DNA of 64,000 nucleotides from Viscum album (Eukaryota > Streptophyta > Magnoliopsida > Santalales > Viscaceae), in the NCBI GenBank assembly GCA_963277665.1, contig OY728143.1:232925591-232989590 (forward strand), read 5' to 3'. The notes below the pieces were generated by a model. It did not search any database. It was not told the origin of the DNA and saw only the letters and a program-made list of their open reading frames with translations. Positions within the stretch are counted from its first letter, which is position 1; the number at the start of each line of letters is the position of its first letter. Positions 50,127 to 61,770 of the stretch are shown here, piece by piece. Made by a program: the position numbers and the translations under genes.

Positions 50127-52952
50127 TGAAACTAACCAAACATTTATAAATTGAAATATCCATTTGATTTAATTAAATATATTATTAAGTTACATGTTTA
50201 TATATAACACAAGATATTAATTTTACTTAGTATATCTCATTGGATTTAAATGATCTTTAAGTATCTTTACCATTTATAATATAGTCATTGAATAGTGATC
50301 ACTTGGTTAGTGTAAATATAGGGACTTAACAAATATAATATTCACAAAAGAAGGAAGTAATGGCCTCCAAAAGTAGTCTTATACCCTATGAAGCACATAT
50401 AAATGATCTTAAGAGGGAGATATTATTTATATTATTTTCACTCGATAAAGAAAGAACTGAGATCCAAAAACAAAAGATTATTTAAAATTCTTTATGGGAG
50501 AAGTTCAAGCTCATCAAGATCATGACTCAAACCATGTTTGGAGAACCGCCCCATGAAAGTCCATTAATTATGAACAATAAAAATAGGGTGTTTTTGGTGT
50601 ATTAAAGGGATATGTATCAATATCATATCATTAAGAGTTTTTACATTATTTTTTATAAGATAATGAATATATTTTCCCCCATTTTTTGTTACATTATAAA
50701 TGATTTTTATTTTAATAAAATAAATCATAAAGAGTATTATTTTTCTATATTCTAGTTAAATTTTGGACTTTATTTTTATGGATAAATTTTTATCTGAAAT
50801 AAATAATATTTTTAATAATTATTATTAATAAATATATTTTAATAAATATAAAAGATTATATGACTTTTATAAAGTAAAAAAGTTATTTTTAAAAGGGTTC
50901 AAAAATTCTTAGGGTTAAAAACCATTATCTCTTAATAAATTATTATTTTATTTAATAAGTGATAATTCACATATTTATTAAATTATGTAGATAAATTTTA
51001 TTTTTTTATCATAACAAGGAAATTATCCCATTGTGAAATATTTAGGACTTTTTGAGACAATTGATGTCTGGGGTAGAAGTTAAATATCGTATATATATAC
51101 ATTGTGTTTTATAACTTCATAAGGACACAAAATTTATTTAATACTTAATATAAAGTTGGATAAATGAAAAATTTATGTTTTAACATTAAAATAATGCGAT
51201 TTTAAGTAAATTATATTTATTTTTTAAAACCATTATTAATCTACCAAAACATATAAAAAATTTTAGTTTTTAAAATCCATTATTTAAGAGTGTGTATCAC
51301 CTCCACATAATAAAGTGAATTATTTTAATATATTCAATCCAAATACTTATAAAATTAATATAACTGCTCTTGTTTTGTAGAAACCATGTGAAATATCAAT
51401 GATATGGTTTGTGGTTTTGGATATTTTAATATTTTGAGTCCAAAACCTTAATAATGATGAAATTCCCATTTTCGTATATAAACCCACCTAAAAACCAATT
51501 TATCACCCTTATAACTCTAGCGAGTAGGACCATACTCTTCCCTGAACTCCATAGAGTCCTCCCAAGGTGAAAAAAATCTCTCAATAAGACCCCCACAATA
51601 TTTTTATGTCACACACTCAAGTAAGGGACCTTCCTCTCATTTTGTCGATTGAAGCTCATTTTTTGGAATTTGGCATCAAAATTTTACATTTTTATGATTT
51701 AATTCATTTATAAATATCATGTACTATCTAATGGATGTTATTATAATTATTTTTCATTTATTCAGTCACCTTCACCTAAACCATTATTATTCCAAATTTC
51801 CATAAGGGATTTCTCTCTTCTCATTTTCATTGAGAATGTCATTTTATGTTATATATATTAAATTACATTTTCTTTTATTAGGATATGTTCATAAATATTA
51901 CCATTACTATAAAATTAATTTATACATTATTATATCCCCTTTTCACTCTCATTAAGAATCCAATGATCCTTTATGTACACCCATTACCATGAAGAATCTT
52001 TCGTACATATGTTTTCCTTTATCCTATTTATTCAATCATTTTATTTAACCTTTTTACTTCATCTTCATTTCCTTATGATGGGAAATTTTATTCCATATCC
52101 CCTATAATGTCCAATTTGTTTCCAAATTATTATTAACCCATTTTTATCTCATCAATCCCAATTATAAATTTCTATGCAATGTCGTGATGCTACCGATATT
52201 TCACTATGATTTTATTTTCCAAAATAATTATGTAGTGAATACCTTATCCATTATTATATAAAAGGTACTCACAATAATGCACATATATTTATTTTTTGTG
52301 GACTAAAATTAATTTTTTCCACATTCCATTATCGTGTAATAAATTATTACTGTGATTGAATCTATGTTTTATGATCTATATGGAACACCTAATCATGATA
52401 ATTAAATAAGTATGATGGGTGTGCCCCGATAATTATCAAATGAATTGGGTAATGTTTAGTATCGTGACATGTCACATTGAGATAAGGAGTGAACCTAATT
52501 CTTTTATGGGACTTTGCCCACCATGATTGCTTGGTGGGTTTATCCTACACATATTTTTATGATTCGATGATTTATGTTGTTGCCACATTTCCCTTATTAT
52601 GATTATCATGATTTATCATTCTTGGTTATTCACATACATTGTATTCCTCATTGATAAGCCAATTTCCTATCATATATCACATATTCCATGTTTATTACCT
52701 TACAGGGCTTCATAAGTCACATATTTATTATGCATATCCCCATGTTATCACATGCGGTTTTATGTTCGAATGATTGTTTTGGGCATGTTAAAGATGTTAT
52801 AAATACTGATGTTGTATTCCCTATTTTGAGTATCTGTGTTAGGTAACCAATTCTCAATGACTGAGTAATTATTTATCATATGGGATGTATTACGTTTATT
52901 CATATGTAATTAATCAAGTATTAATATGAAATAAATGGAACTATTTTTTATA
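50127..52952 (+). repeat. Element II 3' LTR, 2826 bp
   Basis: Same length as the 5' LTR by my alignment, starting TGAAACTAACC where the 5' copy has TGTAATGACCC. It has the TATA box at 51475-51481. The right end is set by alignment of aaataaatggaactatttt with aaataaatatcacttttgt (45494-45512). Confidence 0.83.
51475..51481 (+). promoter_or_regulatory. Element II TATA box, 3' LTR
   Basis: TATATAA followed by acccaccta, 1348 bp from the 3' LTR start; partner of 44035-44041. Confidence 0.62.
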
Positions 52953-53202
52953 AGAAAACTATTATATTATAATATACCAATATTATTATATTATTGTTTG
53001 GTAAAAACCAATCTTATGTGTACTGAATTCTCTCAACGAAACACATTTTCATGTGCTTTGAAATATACCAAATTTATTCAATTTGTATAAAATATTAAAT
53101 ATATTGAAAATTCATGGGATTTTTTCCTTTACATTCTTAGTGTTGCATGTCATACACAATGTTGAATAAAAATTTATTATTTTATAATTTCCATGTGATA
53201 CA

Positions 53203-54769
53203 TAGATTGAACAATGTGGTTTAAGGAATATAAAGGATATATGTCCATTGATAAATGAGAGAATATATACACTTATAAATTATGTAAAATATATAATGAT
53301 AATTAATATCATTCTGATGTATAATGATTAAATACTATAATGAATAACAAGAAAAAGATAACCTGATTGAAATATCATTATCTTATGAAAATTTTAAAGG
53401 TTTTGGTTTCATAATAAAAATTATGTTTGGGTTTAACATAATCATTAAAAAAAATTATCATTAACATTATAAATGACATTATCAGTATTAAAGGGTTATA
53501 ATTTATCTTATATAGGAAAAATTGGATCATAAATGGCTAATGGATGACATTTCCAAACATTTACCATAATATTTTGTCTCTTTTAATATTTTTATCATTT
53601 TAAAATCATTTAATAAAAAATCATAAAAATCATATTTTAAATATTTGACAGTATTAAATTAATTTAACTTAAATGATATAAATATATAAAATTTAATTAT
53701 AATATACAAATTTAAAACATCACAACAATAATGAACCATAATTTTTATACTTAGATATCACATATTAATATATAAATATTCATTTATATACTGTAATGAT
53801 GAATCCCATAATCATATAGGTCTATTTCATTTGGAAACATTAAAAAATAAACAATTGCTTCATATAAGATCAACATAATCGTCAACTATGTACTTCATAA
53901 CACGAATCATTATGATACATATCATATTCATTACCTTGCATCATAAAGTAGGGAAATCAAACATATGAAAGTTTGATCATAGATTCTTGGTAAGTTTAAA
54001 TAAGTTTTATATCAATGATCAATTTAGTATGACATGGACATAAGAGTAGGACAACAAGATAATGAAATGATAAAATCAAAACCTACATATTGTAGAGAAT
54101 AATCTAGAGTAATGGTATAAAACATGTAATTTTAGAAGAAAATAATCAAAAATTAATCAATAAAAATGATACATGTGAGTATAACATTTGTATTATTTAT
54201 AAGTTTTTTACATACATATAATCATAGAAACAAATTCCCTTAGTATTCAAGGTTAATTTCCAATTCAATTATTGGAGAATGGATTCACTCCCTAAACTTT
54301 CTTAGTATTCATGGTTCTCTTACATTACAATCATAACGTAAAAATTCTATTTCTGAACTCATTTCACTTCTCTTACCAATCATGATTCCTTTACAAGATA
54401 ACGATATTAACCTAATGCATTACAGAGAGACAATGGAGCCACGTATCATTTTCTATAACGATAACATCATTCATGGAAAAACATAACTACCCTCATTGGT
54501 TATAATATAACAAATAGTACATAATGAAAACTATATATTCATTACACATAAGATCATAAAAAAGTCATCATATCATCACATCACAACCTATGGAAAGAAA
54601 ATGGATTTCAAAATCATTTCATCAATTCACTATAGATTATCTACTATAAGATAAATGGTATCATAGATATATATTCATCATAAAAAATAAATCACCCTAG
54701 AAAGTGTAATAATGGTATCAATGGATCATATACTCAGTGAATCATAATTAACCCTGAATTATGTTTTAA
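53203..54769 (-). mobile_element. X family internal-like region 3 (partial, uncertain)
   Basis: Follows the end of LTR-C, where an X internal region is expected. Some order is shared with internal regions 1 and 2: a ggttttggtttcataataa block at about 53398 resembles 23812-23840, and acagagagacaatggagcca (54422) resembles the block around 24915 and 36940. It is shorter than the other internal regions. No coding capacity was recognised. Confidence 0.35.
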
Positions 54770-55500
54770 TATTTTAAATTTATTTTAAAAGATATCTGAA
54801 TAAGTTTTTCAAAAAAATAAACATTCCATTTAAAAGATCACATTAAGAATAAAAATATTTCAAAAAAGTTGTGGAAAAAATTAAAATTCAAAATTAAATT
54901 AGAAAATTTTATAGGATAATTCAAACATTGAGTGGTCACTATGCTATGAAATTTACTTTTTTCCATATAAGATAAAAAAACATCCCTTTCAAATTTTTGG
55001 ATGAAGTGAACAACTAAATTGTTCACAAAATAAAATTAATATTCTATTTAAACCATAAATTAAAATATTAATCATGTTTAAAAATAATTTTAAATAATAA
55101 TATAAGAAGAGTAAAAACCTTTTTTAATATTATTTAGAAAACATGGATATGAAAACAAAATTTGATAGAAGAGTGAAATAATGATGATTTTCTTTGAAAA
55201 CATTTATTAAGTATATTGAATACTTAAGGTGAGTGAAATGAAAGAAAAAAACATAATTTAATGTAATTTTTTTATGGGAAGAAAATTCATTAATTTCTTG
55301 AGAAGTATTTTATTTTCTTGAGAAGTATAAAATAATATTTTATACTAAAAATAGTAATAACAAATAGTACTAGAAAACAATGAGACTATATCATATAACC
55401 ATTAACACAGTGGTAATGTTTGAATCATAATACCCATTAATGAAATGAAAATATCTTTATATTCAAATACCAATAATTTTTATAATATGAATCATAATTG
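54770..55500 (-). repeat. X family LTR-like segment
   Basis: Resembles 32280-32900 in LTR-B. aaacatggatatgaaaac.. at 55139 matches aaacatgggtttggaaaa at 32608; gaagagtgaaataatgatga at 55172 matches the gaaaagtgaaatgaaatcat block at 32639; and gagtggtcactatgc at 54931 matches 32397. No repeat triplet or TATA block was found to its right, so the copy is partial or interrupted. The minus open frame at 54838-55026 is not a gene. Confidence 0.5.
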
Positions 55501-58500
55501 ACATTAATGTTAAGTATATACAATACAAAATTGAATTTGGTTATAAAAATGTCATATGTTATCAGGTCATTATAAAAAATCACTATATACTATAATTGTT
55601 ACATCATTTACTTGTTCCAACCATGTAATGGTATCTTCTACACACACTGTATGCTAAAAATAATAAATAAAACTAAACCACTATAAGCTTTTATATATGG
55701 TAATCAAATTATAAAAAATTGAAAAAATACCACCAACATCATAAAAAACAAACCCACTATCATAATTTCTATATAATTATTAATGGATGTCAGTATATTC
55801 GATAATGAGGATGAATACATATGGGGAGGGTAAATTTTATAATTTTAAAAACACTTTTATATTTTATAACGGATCCCAATTTAACATTTAGAATTAATTA
55901 TTAATGAATTTTAATTAACAAATTATATAGAGGATGTAAAAAAGAATAAATCAATGTAGTTATATAGTGGTTTATGGGTGAAAAAAATTCCATAATCTAC
56001 TTCACATACACTATATCCATGAGCTTGTTGATTTTCAACTAATAGATAATTTTCAAAGGGATATATAGAGTTGAATACATGTAGCTATAAATTTTTATAA
56101 CATCATTCTCTATGATTTAAATAGGTTAAACAATGATCTTCAAACACTAACTACATGTATGTTTAGATCCAATATATGTTTTATTTGGTTGGGAACTTCC
56201 GATTTATCTAATTTTCATGGAAAGTATTAAACTAAAAAAATTCATATATCTGCATAGGTAATGATGAATAACATCAAAGTGCAATCATTATAAAGAATCA
56301 TTAAAAATTAAATAAATACATATTTAGATTATAGAATATCATAATTTAACTTTATTTATTAAAACTATAGTCATGTAAATAATTATGGAATTTTAGTAGA
56401 GGTATAATAGATTTTAATAGAATAAGTTATAGGAGAGAGGATATTAACTTATTGAACATTAAATATCCTATGTCGTTTTTAGGATATATTTTTTAATTTT
56501 TTTGATATTCATACAAAAAGGGTCATTATAAAACCCACTATCTTCCATATACAAATATTCAATTTAGAATAAAATCGTATTCCCAATTATATATCTTAAA
56601 AAATTATAAAAATTTCATTGGATTATGTTTTATTTTAAAAGACATAGAATGTTTGAAATATTAATTTAATGTGAATTGGGAAAATATAAAATCATGTATA
56701 AAATTGAAATAATCCTTTTATACATGTCGTATCAAATATTCCTTTCAATAAATTTAATTTAAAATTTGTACCCCCTTAAATCATAGTATAAATGTAAAAA
56801 AAAAATTAAAACATTCTGATATGTAATTAATTATGGGGATAACTCTATATCAGGATGAATCTAAATGTATAATTCATGGGGATCAATTGATACTATTAAT
56901 AGAGAACCATTATGTGGAGTGTGATTCTAATATGGGGTTTCATACATTAGGTACATAGAAAACATTAGGTAATCCAAAGTATAGTTTTTTATCAAAAGAT
57001 TTGTTCTTGATCACAATTTTTAGTTCATATGTGAGGTTCTTATGATAACACAACAAAATATATATTCCCAATATTAAATTTCATTTTAAATTCGAGTTTC
57101 CAAAAATTAAGATCCAAAAATGAGATTTTATATCAATTTTAGGAAAAAAAATCACATTTTTAATAGAGTTTTATAATTCTCCAAGACTTTCAAAATAATT
57201 TGTATAAAAATATTTCTCTCAAATATAAATATCCACAAAATGATTAAAAATTATATTAGAAAAAAATTAATATTATACCAAAGGTAAAACTAAAATCCAC
57301 ATGATGTAAAATTAATTTCAAAATAAATTGGGGTGTTTATAACAATTAAAATAAATGACATATTAATGAAAAAATATTGAACCAATAACTTCATGCCAAA
57401 TAGTATCTCTCATTTTGATGAGCGAAAAACACATATAATTTGAATAAACAAAAAAATATGATTTTTATTTCATATAAAATAAAAAAATGAAATTGTACAT
57501 TTGATAAGTTTATTTGAAAATTTTTATTTACGAAATTATCTCCACCTGTTTTCAGGGATCAAAGAGATAATATAAAAATAGAATATGACTCATCAAATTT
57601 TGTGCATAATTAAATGTGAATGACATTTAAGGAATAAATAAAGAATCCATACCCATGAATTTAATTAGATAAAAAATATAAATAAAAAGAAAATAATTTT
57701 ATTAATAAGTGATTCCATATTAAGAATAAATTTATATAAGGGATACAAAAGATAAAGGTGATGATGAGAGGAAGGACTGGAAATTCTACGAGATTATTCT
57801 TAATAAGATTTATATTTTATGGAATGAATATGAATTTTATTCATAACCATTAAATTAAAATCAATACGTTGTAAATATAATTTAATGGAACAATACAAAC
57901 TCTCATAATATGTATCGAATGATGACTCACCTTCATCAATATAACCAAATCAACCATCAAAAAATTTTGTACTCCTTTAGAATCCTGGATATAATTATCC
58001 CTTATGCTTCCAAATTGATTGATGAAATCTATCACTCTAGTTTTTTTAGAAATATGACCATTATAATATATCGTTATTATTATCTAGAAAAGTATTTATT
58101 AGATTTACATCACACTATAAACATGTATCTTTTCATACATTGATAAATGTATAAGAAATACCATTTATATCTATTTCAATATGTCCTCAAAACCTTATCC
58201 TCTATAATTAGAATATCTTCCCTATACTAAAAATGTAATATTCATATCATCAATATTAATTTCCAAATATCACTTCAGATCACTGAAATCATGTTTTTTA
58301 TCTATCTTCACTTTTAAAAATACATAATTTCTTATAATATCAATTTTAAAGTACAAAAATTGAACTTTTAAATTAAACACTCTTTCAAATTTTTGATACT
58401 AAATATGGGGTCACTCATTTTATTGGGAACTAATTAGATTATGAGGTATTCAAAATTATATTATGAAATTTATAAAACTAATTAATGATTCCAAAACATC

Positions 58501-60702
58501 ATTCATCAATAGAGTAGTCATATAAAATATGTAATTAGTAATATTTATTGCATGAGCCTAAAAATAGAATCCTCATCTAAATCTGATGACACCATCTTTG
58601 GCCTTAGTGATGTTACTCCAGCATTAATCAACAAATGTGATAGATATTCAACACCTTTAGTTGTGGGGGACTATAACTCTATAAGGAATTTTGTGATATT
58701 AGAATCTAATTCAATAATACATTCATAGTACCCTTATAAAACTGAAACTATTTCATTCTTGATCAACATAGTTATAATTGCAATATGAGTATTAACATTC
58801 ACAGTATAATGATCTTCCTTAGTAACTTCCATGACAAAAGATTATTTACCCCCAAAACATATTTCTCTACAACATTTATACTGATATTACATATTCAATA
58901 ATGTTTTTTTAATACAATAATTTATTTTTACTATTTAATGAATATTTTATTATCAATATAAATGTTTGGAACCTAAATAGATATTCCGAACAATTTTCAA
59001 ATTTATTCACTTTCAGGACAACATTCTATTTGGATCATATACATCAATATACTAATTCAAATTATGTGATTATTTAGTGTTATTACTTTTAATACAAATT
59101 TGTAAAATCCCTTCTATTGTAGGATTGATTATGTTTTCCATCGAAATGGCCATAGAACCCACACATGGTGGCCCACCAAATCTGTTTAGGGATATAGTCT
59201 AAGCATTAAGGTTGAATTTCTATGAAAAACAAGAGTCCAAATTTGATGAAGCATAATAATTTTATTCAATATATTATATAAAATAACGTTTATATATTTT
59301 AAGGTCGAAATCAATAACTAATTTTAGAAATTGAATAATGATTTCACATCCCAAAATTTCGTCTTGGATTTGAAAACAAACCACACTTATTAACATTTGT
59401 CCTAATAATATCTGCAGCATGTGATGAAATTTTGAGGGTATAAATTCAACAATATGGTGAAAACCATTTTATAATAGATGGTATCAATATTAATGAATAC
59501 TTCTTGCTTAATACTCATTCACATTATGGCCATGGAATAATCCCAGATAGTTCATGATAGTGAGACATAGTTTTGGAAAACAACCATGTTATTGGATTAA
59601 AAAGTAAAATTTCTACCATGTTTCGAGGATGAACTATACACATAAACACCTAAAATATTAAATTAGATGATTTATATAGAATAATCTGTAGTAATTTTGA
59701 TATTTTCCATATAACATGATGGGAATATTTTATACATAAAAAATTCCATGAACATGGTCTATTAATATATTCCATAATTGTACAAAGTAGGGTTTGGTAC
59801 ATCAATTATGAATTATGAAAATTGGAACCACTATATCATTTAAAAAGGCTTGTATGTAAATTACATACACTTTTATTAACAAGGGAGGACTCTCCTTTAA
59901 TTTCTATTTCATGTTAGATTTTGTTTTTTTTTCAATTTTCATCATGTAATTTTGTTTTCATTTTAATTCACTATAATGAATTTATTCTATTATCTAAATT
60001 CTATAATAAAAATATTTTTTTCCCGTTATTAATTTTTCAAAATAAATTATATTTTAATAAAAAATATCCCCACTTTCACATTCTCATGGAATCTAATATG
60101 ACAATTTTACTTATTATCAACGTTTGTGTGTGTGTTCAGTGCAAAAAAATTATCTTGTCTAATTATTTTTCTTCAACATTTAAATCAACACCCAAATCAC
60201 CATAATCTGGATATTTTTCAACCAAGTGTGTTATAAAATATCTCATTATTGTGAGTAAAAATATACAGATGTTATGTGATCGTGTGATTGCACTCTATTA
60301 ACATTTTTTCAGTTAATATTATTTCTTTAAAAAAATATGTTCTTGACTAAAGATATGTATTATTTGAAATTTAGATTCCATTAATTTTTATAAATAATAC
60401 TAAACATGTTTTAATTAAATTTTTAACCTTATATAAATGTGAATTGATAATAATTATAACACTTTTTGAGGCAAGGATTAATGTCAATAAAATTTAGAAA
60501 TGCATTTAAAATCCTCTTGTGAAGTGAAAAAAAATTTAATAATATATTTTTAGAATATCAAGGATTCATAAGCTTACATTCTTAGTAGTGAACTCACCCC
60601 AATGATAAGAAAATTTTAATTAAATTAATCAATTAATAATTTAACATAATCCCGAAAATAAATCCCAACTCAAAAGATAAAATAATACTAAATCCAAAAC
60701 AT
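55501..60702. other. AT-rich sequence, unassigned; right part must include the 5' LTR of the Athila/Tat-like element
   Basis: No gene, structural RNA or clear repeat pair was recognised. The right end (ccaaaaca, 60695-60702) is directly before the PBS at 60703 and so is an LTR end, but its start could not be found because the partner LTR lies outside the window. A TGTTTGG at 58964 would give a 1.74-kb LTR with loosely inverted termini; this is only a possibility. A 58-codon open frame at 58552-58728 (plus) is somewhat richer in GC than its surroundings but unrecognised. Other open frames (57850-58035, 57910-58143, 59921-60205) look like chance. Confidence 0.4.
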
Positions 60703-60723
60703 AGTACCGGCGTCGAGGATTTC
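60703..60723 (+). other. Athila/Tat-type primer-binding site
   Basis: TAGTACCGGCGTCGAGGATTT aligned with the Athila/Tat-group site (beginning TGGCGCCGTTGCCGGGGA) matches at 14 of 21 positions. The GC-rich word stands alone in AT-rich DNA, 450 bp before a gag start of the same lineage. It differs from the tRNA-Met sites of all the other elements here. Confidence 0.7.
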
Positions 60724-61172
60724 ATCCATGTGATGCTACTCTCATTATTAATGATTTCCTAAAATTTGAATAGTTTGTAATATATAAATGACTGTGAAGG
60801 AAATGGTTCCATGTTTGGGGATGGTGTAATTACTAGTTTTCCTTATTTTATTTTTAAACAAAAATACAACAAAAACCCCAAGTTAATTAAAAATGGGAAA
60901 ATGAGAATGAAAAAATCTCATAAAAAACATAGAATAAAAAACACCACCATAACCCACATTCCTAATTATTTTTGAATTTCTTTTATAATTCCTCATAACA
61001 TCCCATTGAATCCATCTGATTTGGTTTGCTCTGAAATTGAGTGGAATTTTTGTTGACAAAGGAGGGACATTATAAAAAATTCAATCCCAGAAGTCCCATT
61101 ATTTTCACATTCAACTGATGAAATTATGGAAAAAGAACAGTAAAATACACTTAAAAACATTTTTCCTCTAAT
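60724..61172 (+). other. Leader of the Athila/Tat-like element
   Basis: About 450 bp between PBS and the gag ATG. No gene is seen; the minus-strand open frame at 60993-61199 overlaps the gag start and shows no resemblance to anything known. Confidence 0.5.
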
Positions 61173-61770
61173 ATGGATTACCAACCCCTCAGTATTCAAT
61201 ATCCAAACATTAAGGCATATTTTGAAGTCAAATTAGCTTTTATTTATATTTTCCCTCATTTCCATGGGCTACCCAGTACAGATCCTTTTACTCATCTAGA
61301 TGTGTTTTATAGGGTGTGCACCTAAAATTCAACCTCAATGGGTTTCTAAATAATGAATCTAACTTAATGAAATTCATTTCATCATATTATAATCTATGAA
61401 GTAATGGATCCACTACAACTATCCTAGTTCCACATAGTCTTGGAATTTCATGAAGTGTCTCTTCCAATAGAAATTATTTTCCACATCATGAACTAATTTT
61501 ATATGGAATGAAATTACTTTTATATATCAATTCTAATGTTAATCACTCCATTAGAACTGATAGAGGTTCAAAAATCATGAGGAAATATTCCCCCACCATG
61601 AAATCCATAAACATAAATCGATATAATGTATTTAAGAAGTGTTATTAACAATGTAGAAGACTATAATTGATTCCACATGTGGAATTTCCATGTTAGATAA
61701 TAGTTCATAATACACACAATATCTCATAAGAAACATGGATTCAAATAAGAAGAAATTTCATACTCGATAA
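61173..61770 (+). pseudogene. Athila/Tat-like Gag, N-terminal and capsid part (frameshifted)
   Basis: From the ATG at 61173 a frame of 50 codons is open to a stop at 61323-61325. It contains SIQYPNIKAYFEVK (family I.YP.I.ANNFELKP) and then FHGLPSTDPFTHLDVFYRVC, matching the FHGLP.EDP..HL..F...C pattern of Athila/Tat Gag. A +1 shift continues with LKFNLNGFLNN (family .K.NGVS.D). Further on, in another frame, RFKNHEEIFPHHEIHK (from 61564) stands for ERFK.LLR.CPHHGIP, and TIIDSTCGISMLDNSS (from 61663) for ..IDAA.GG.L.NK. The order and spacing are right for Retrotrans_gag. The product would assemble the particle; stops and shifts kill it. Confidence 0.82.

Larger units (their letters stand above)
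42689..52952 (+). mobile_element. Element II: old, complete Del/Tekay-like Ty3/gypsy chromovirus
   Basis: 10,264 bp on the plus strand: 5' LTR 42689-45514, PBS, leader, gag, RT, RNase H, integrase, chromodomain remnant, PPT, 3' LTR 50127-52952. Flanks agata (42684-42688) and agaaa (52953-52957) look like a 5-bp target duplication with one change. It has the same gene order as Element I but on the other strand and more decayed: in one hand-aligned 65-bp stretch of the LTRs (45320 and 52760) I count 16 differences. Lineage rests on the integrase pattern GRRC.(T/S)P..WFEV and the chromodomain-like tail. Confidence 0.88.
38098..53202 (-). repeat. X family LTR-C, split by Element II and a SINE-like insert (about 4.5 kb net)
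   Basis: Starts TGACACCACC at 38098 and ends tgataca at 53196-53202. Without Element II, one target duplication and the SINE-like insert it is about 4.46 kb, the shortest of the three. The two sides of Element II rejoin in register: 42600-42688 and 52953-53040 together match 23095-23260 of LTR-A, including gaattca..catgtatttt on the left and the taaaacctggtcttatgt-type block on the right. One triplet (40846-41280) and one TATA block (41601-41611) are present. Confidence 0.58.

Noticed and set aside
58964..60702. Exact 5' LTR of the Athila/Tat-like element (TGTTTGG to CCAAAACA)
   Set aside because: The termini are only loosely inverted, no target duplication can be tested and the partner LTR is outside the window, so I did not call the left boundary.
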